A stretch of DNA of 64,000 bases from Streptomyces sp. ITFR-21. Lineage in GTDB: Bacteria > Actinomycetota > Actinomycetes > Streptomycetales > Streptomycetaceae. Both the position numbers and the translations under genes were made by a program. The stretch lies in assembly GCF_031844685.1 (NCBI RefSeq), contig NZ_CP134605.1:4399001-4463000 (forward strand), given 5' to 3'. The notes under the pieces are model-generated. The model did no database searches. It was not told the DNA's origin and saw only the letters and a program-made list of their open reading frames with translations. Shown in pieces: positions 63,029-64,000 of the stretch (within the stretch, counting starts at the first letter, position 1; each line of letters opens with the position of its first letter).

Positions 63029-63778
63029 TCACGGCTGCACCCGGCTCGCCCCCGTACGGGGCCGCGCCGCGCCGGATTTGAGGCGGGCGAGGCGCGCGTC
63101 GACCTCCGCGGCGTCGAAGGGCTCGTCGGGCGACTCGAACTGGGCGTCCAGGCAGGAGGCGGCCGGCTCCCGCCCACCCGCCGCGCGGGCCTCCTCGCGC
63201 CGCAGCTTGTCCTCGAACCGGCTCAGCTCGCCGGCCGGGTCGAGCAGGTCGACGTCGCGCACCGCGTCCGGCAGCCGGTCCCGGGCGGGCGCGGACCGGG
63301 ACCGGTCCACCAACGCCTCCCGCCTGGAGCGCAGTCCGTCGAGGGTGCGCCTCATCCGGTCCAGACCGGGCCGGAGCCGGTCCAGCACCTGGGTCTGCGC
63401 CGTGATGGCGGACCCGGCGGCCGCGGCCTCCTGCTCCGACCGGAGCTGGCGGCCGAGGGCGATCCTGGCGAGGCGGTCGAACCGGTCGGCCGCCGCCGGG
63501 ATGCCGGCGGTCCGCAGCTCGTCGGCCCGGCGGCTGGCGGTGGCCGCCTTGCCGCCCCACTCCGCGGCGGCGGCCACGTCCTCGGCGCGGTCCCGCGTCA
63601 TCAGCCGCAGACCGCCGGCGGTGGCGGCGACCGTGTCCGCGGCCTCGGCGATGGCGGCGGTGTACTCGCGGATCAGCCGGTCGACCATCTGCTGCGGGTC
63701 CTCGGCCCGGTCCAGGAGCGCGTCGACGTTCGCCCCGGCGAGCTGCGCCACCCGGCCGAGGACGGTCTGCTTGGACAT
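63029..63778 (-). CDS. PspA/IM30 family protein
   Basis: 249 residues. It has the long alpha-helical coiled-coil body of the PspA/Vipp1 family, here MSKQTVLGRVAQLAGANVDALLDRAEDPQQMVDRLIREYTAAI at the start (cited in part: LLDRAEDPQQMVDRLI is the family motif), followed by EEA-like helices with FDRLARIALGRQLRSEQEAA and LRPGLDRMRRTLDGL. The end is degenerate and basic (KSGAARPRTGASRVQP), longer than in PspA proper. PspA proteins oligomerise on the inner leaflet and protect the membrane under stress. The probable TPM-domain gene lies upstream on the same strand, a common pairing in streptomycetes. Confidence 0.88.
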   Translation of the reverse strand: MSKQTVLGRVAQLAGANVDALLDRAEDPQQMVDRLIREYTAAIAEAADTVAATAGGLRLMTRDRAEDVAAAAEWGGKAATASRRADELRTAGIPAAADRFDRLARIALGRQLRSEQEAAAAGSAITAQTQVLDRLRPGLDRMRRTLDGLRSRREALVDRSRSAPARDRLPDAVRDVDLLDPAGELSRFEDKLRREEARAAGGREPAASCLDAQFESPDEPFDAAEVDARLARLKSGAARPRTGASRVQP

Positions 63779-63810
63779 GGTGTACTCCCTGTGCCTCGAT
63801 GGTCCGTTCC

Positions 63811-63860
63811 GGGTGCGGGTGCGGGTGCGGGTGCGGGTGTGCGGGGTGCGGGTGCGGGTG
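63811..63860. repeat. GGGTGC hexamer array
   Basis: About four copies of GGGTGC, then interrupted GGGTGT/GGGTGC/GGGTGTC units up to about 63875. It lies in the leader of pspA on the complementary strand and may form G-quadruplexes on the plus strand. Confidence 0.75.
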
Positions 63861-63959
63861 TCGGGTGTCGGGCGTTGGGCCTTGGCCCCCCGCCGGGTGT
63901 CGGGGCCCCGGCCTCCCGGCGGCCGGGGGCGCGGGAGGAGCCGGGCGCCGGTCGGGCCG

Positions 63960-64000
63960 TCAGAACCCTCCGCCGCCGCCCATCCGGCCGCGGGTCCGCC
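63960..64000 (-). CDS. C-terminal end of a probable TPM-domain protein (partial)
   Basis: The last 12 codons before a TGA (63962-63960) read RTRGRMGGGGGF on the minus strand. A Gly-rich tail ending in GGF is typical of TPM-domain (DUF477) proteins, which often sit beside pspA-like genes in streptomycetes. Only this tail is visible, so the assignment depends on composition and neighbourhood. Confidence 0.45.
   Translation of the reverse strand, partial: RTRGRMGGGGGF

Overview
The window is a very GC-rich stretch of actinobacterial chromosome, almost certainly Streptomycetaceae. Evidence includes codon third positions that are nearly always G or C, GTG starts, four-base ATGA/GTGA gene overlaps, a WhiB-family regulator, GntR/HutC and PadR regulators, several PP2C-histidine-kinase-fold (SpoIIE-type) regulators, and chitinase genes carrying DasR-type dre operators. 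Much of the gene order (fumarases, DUF1707, wblI-like whiB, glpX, DUF4245, xseB/xseA, ispH, ppgK, DUF6542, ychF) matches what I remember of the core chromosome of Streptomyces coelicolor, so most of this is conserved backbone. I see no rRNA, tRNA, CRISPR array, insertion sequence, prophage or biosynthetic gene cluster.

Layout. 1-770: end of an unidentified gene and ridA, closed by a very strong hairpin. 771-2463: secreted two-domain chitinase (minus) with a dre operator inside its promoter. 2584-11906: a complete Tad/Flp pilus operon (zinc-ribbon protein, CpaB, a CpaE-TadE fusion, TadE, CpaF, TadB, TadC, Flp pilin, TadG-like, lipoprotein, OmpA-like) ending in a textbook terminator; a second lipoprotein, a DUF192 protein and the prepilin peptidase follow to 13938. 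14064-18710: aldo/keto reductase, Z-isoprenyl diphosphate synthase, PIN-PhoH ATPase and a secreted lysozyme-fold protein. 18908-24326: AI-2E family permease, then a PadR-ABC transporter operon under a perfect 15-bp inverted repeat. 24455-28234: catalase and a PP2C regulator. 28302-33174: methyltransferase, DUF402 protein and both classes of fumarase. 33464-42302: conserved block of cell-envelope sensor, WhiB, gluconeogenic FBPase, exonuclease VII, IspH, polyphosphate glucokinase and YchF.

42303-46976 is the accessory part. It holds an orphan HhH-SNF2 helicase, a frameshifted helix-turn-helix/nucleotidyltransferase regulator, a stub of a Uma2-family gene, an alanine-rich secreted protein and several short tandem repeats. 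It looks like an insertion site where genes arrive and decay. 46977-50665 follows with a small operon of a class II ketose-phosphate aldolase, a HAD phosphatase, DhaL and DhaK, which I read as a ketose-1-phosphate (DHAP-yielding) catabolic module of unknown substrate. A DHA2-type MFS exporter is convergent to it.

52467-53912 is a second chitinase, again with a dre operator between the -35 and -10 boxes, and apparently leaderless. 54147-57226 holds a DUF4190/septum-formation protein, a GntR/HutC regulator, an RpiB-like protein, a 59-residue protein and a Nudix hydrolase. 57619-62846 holds two paralogous PAS-GAF-PP2C-ATPase regulators in tandem, followed on the minus strand by a PspA-family protein and the last codons of what is probably a TPM-domain protein.

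Functionally the window joins chitin/GlcNAc use (two chitinases under the DasR logic), a surface pilus, central carbon metabolism (fumarases, FBPase, PpgK, triose/ketose kinase) and stress signalling (three partner-switching phosphatases, catalase, PspA).
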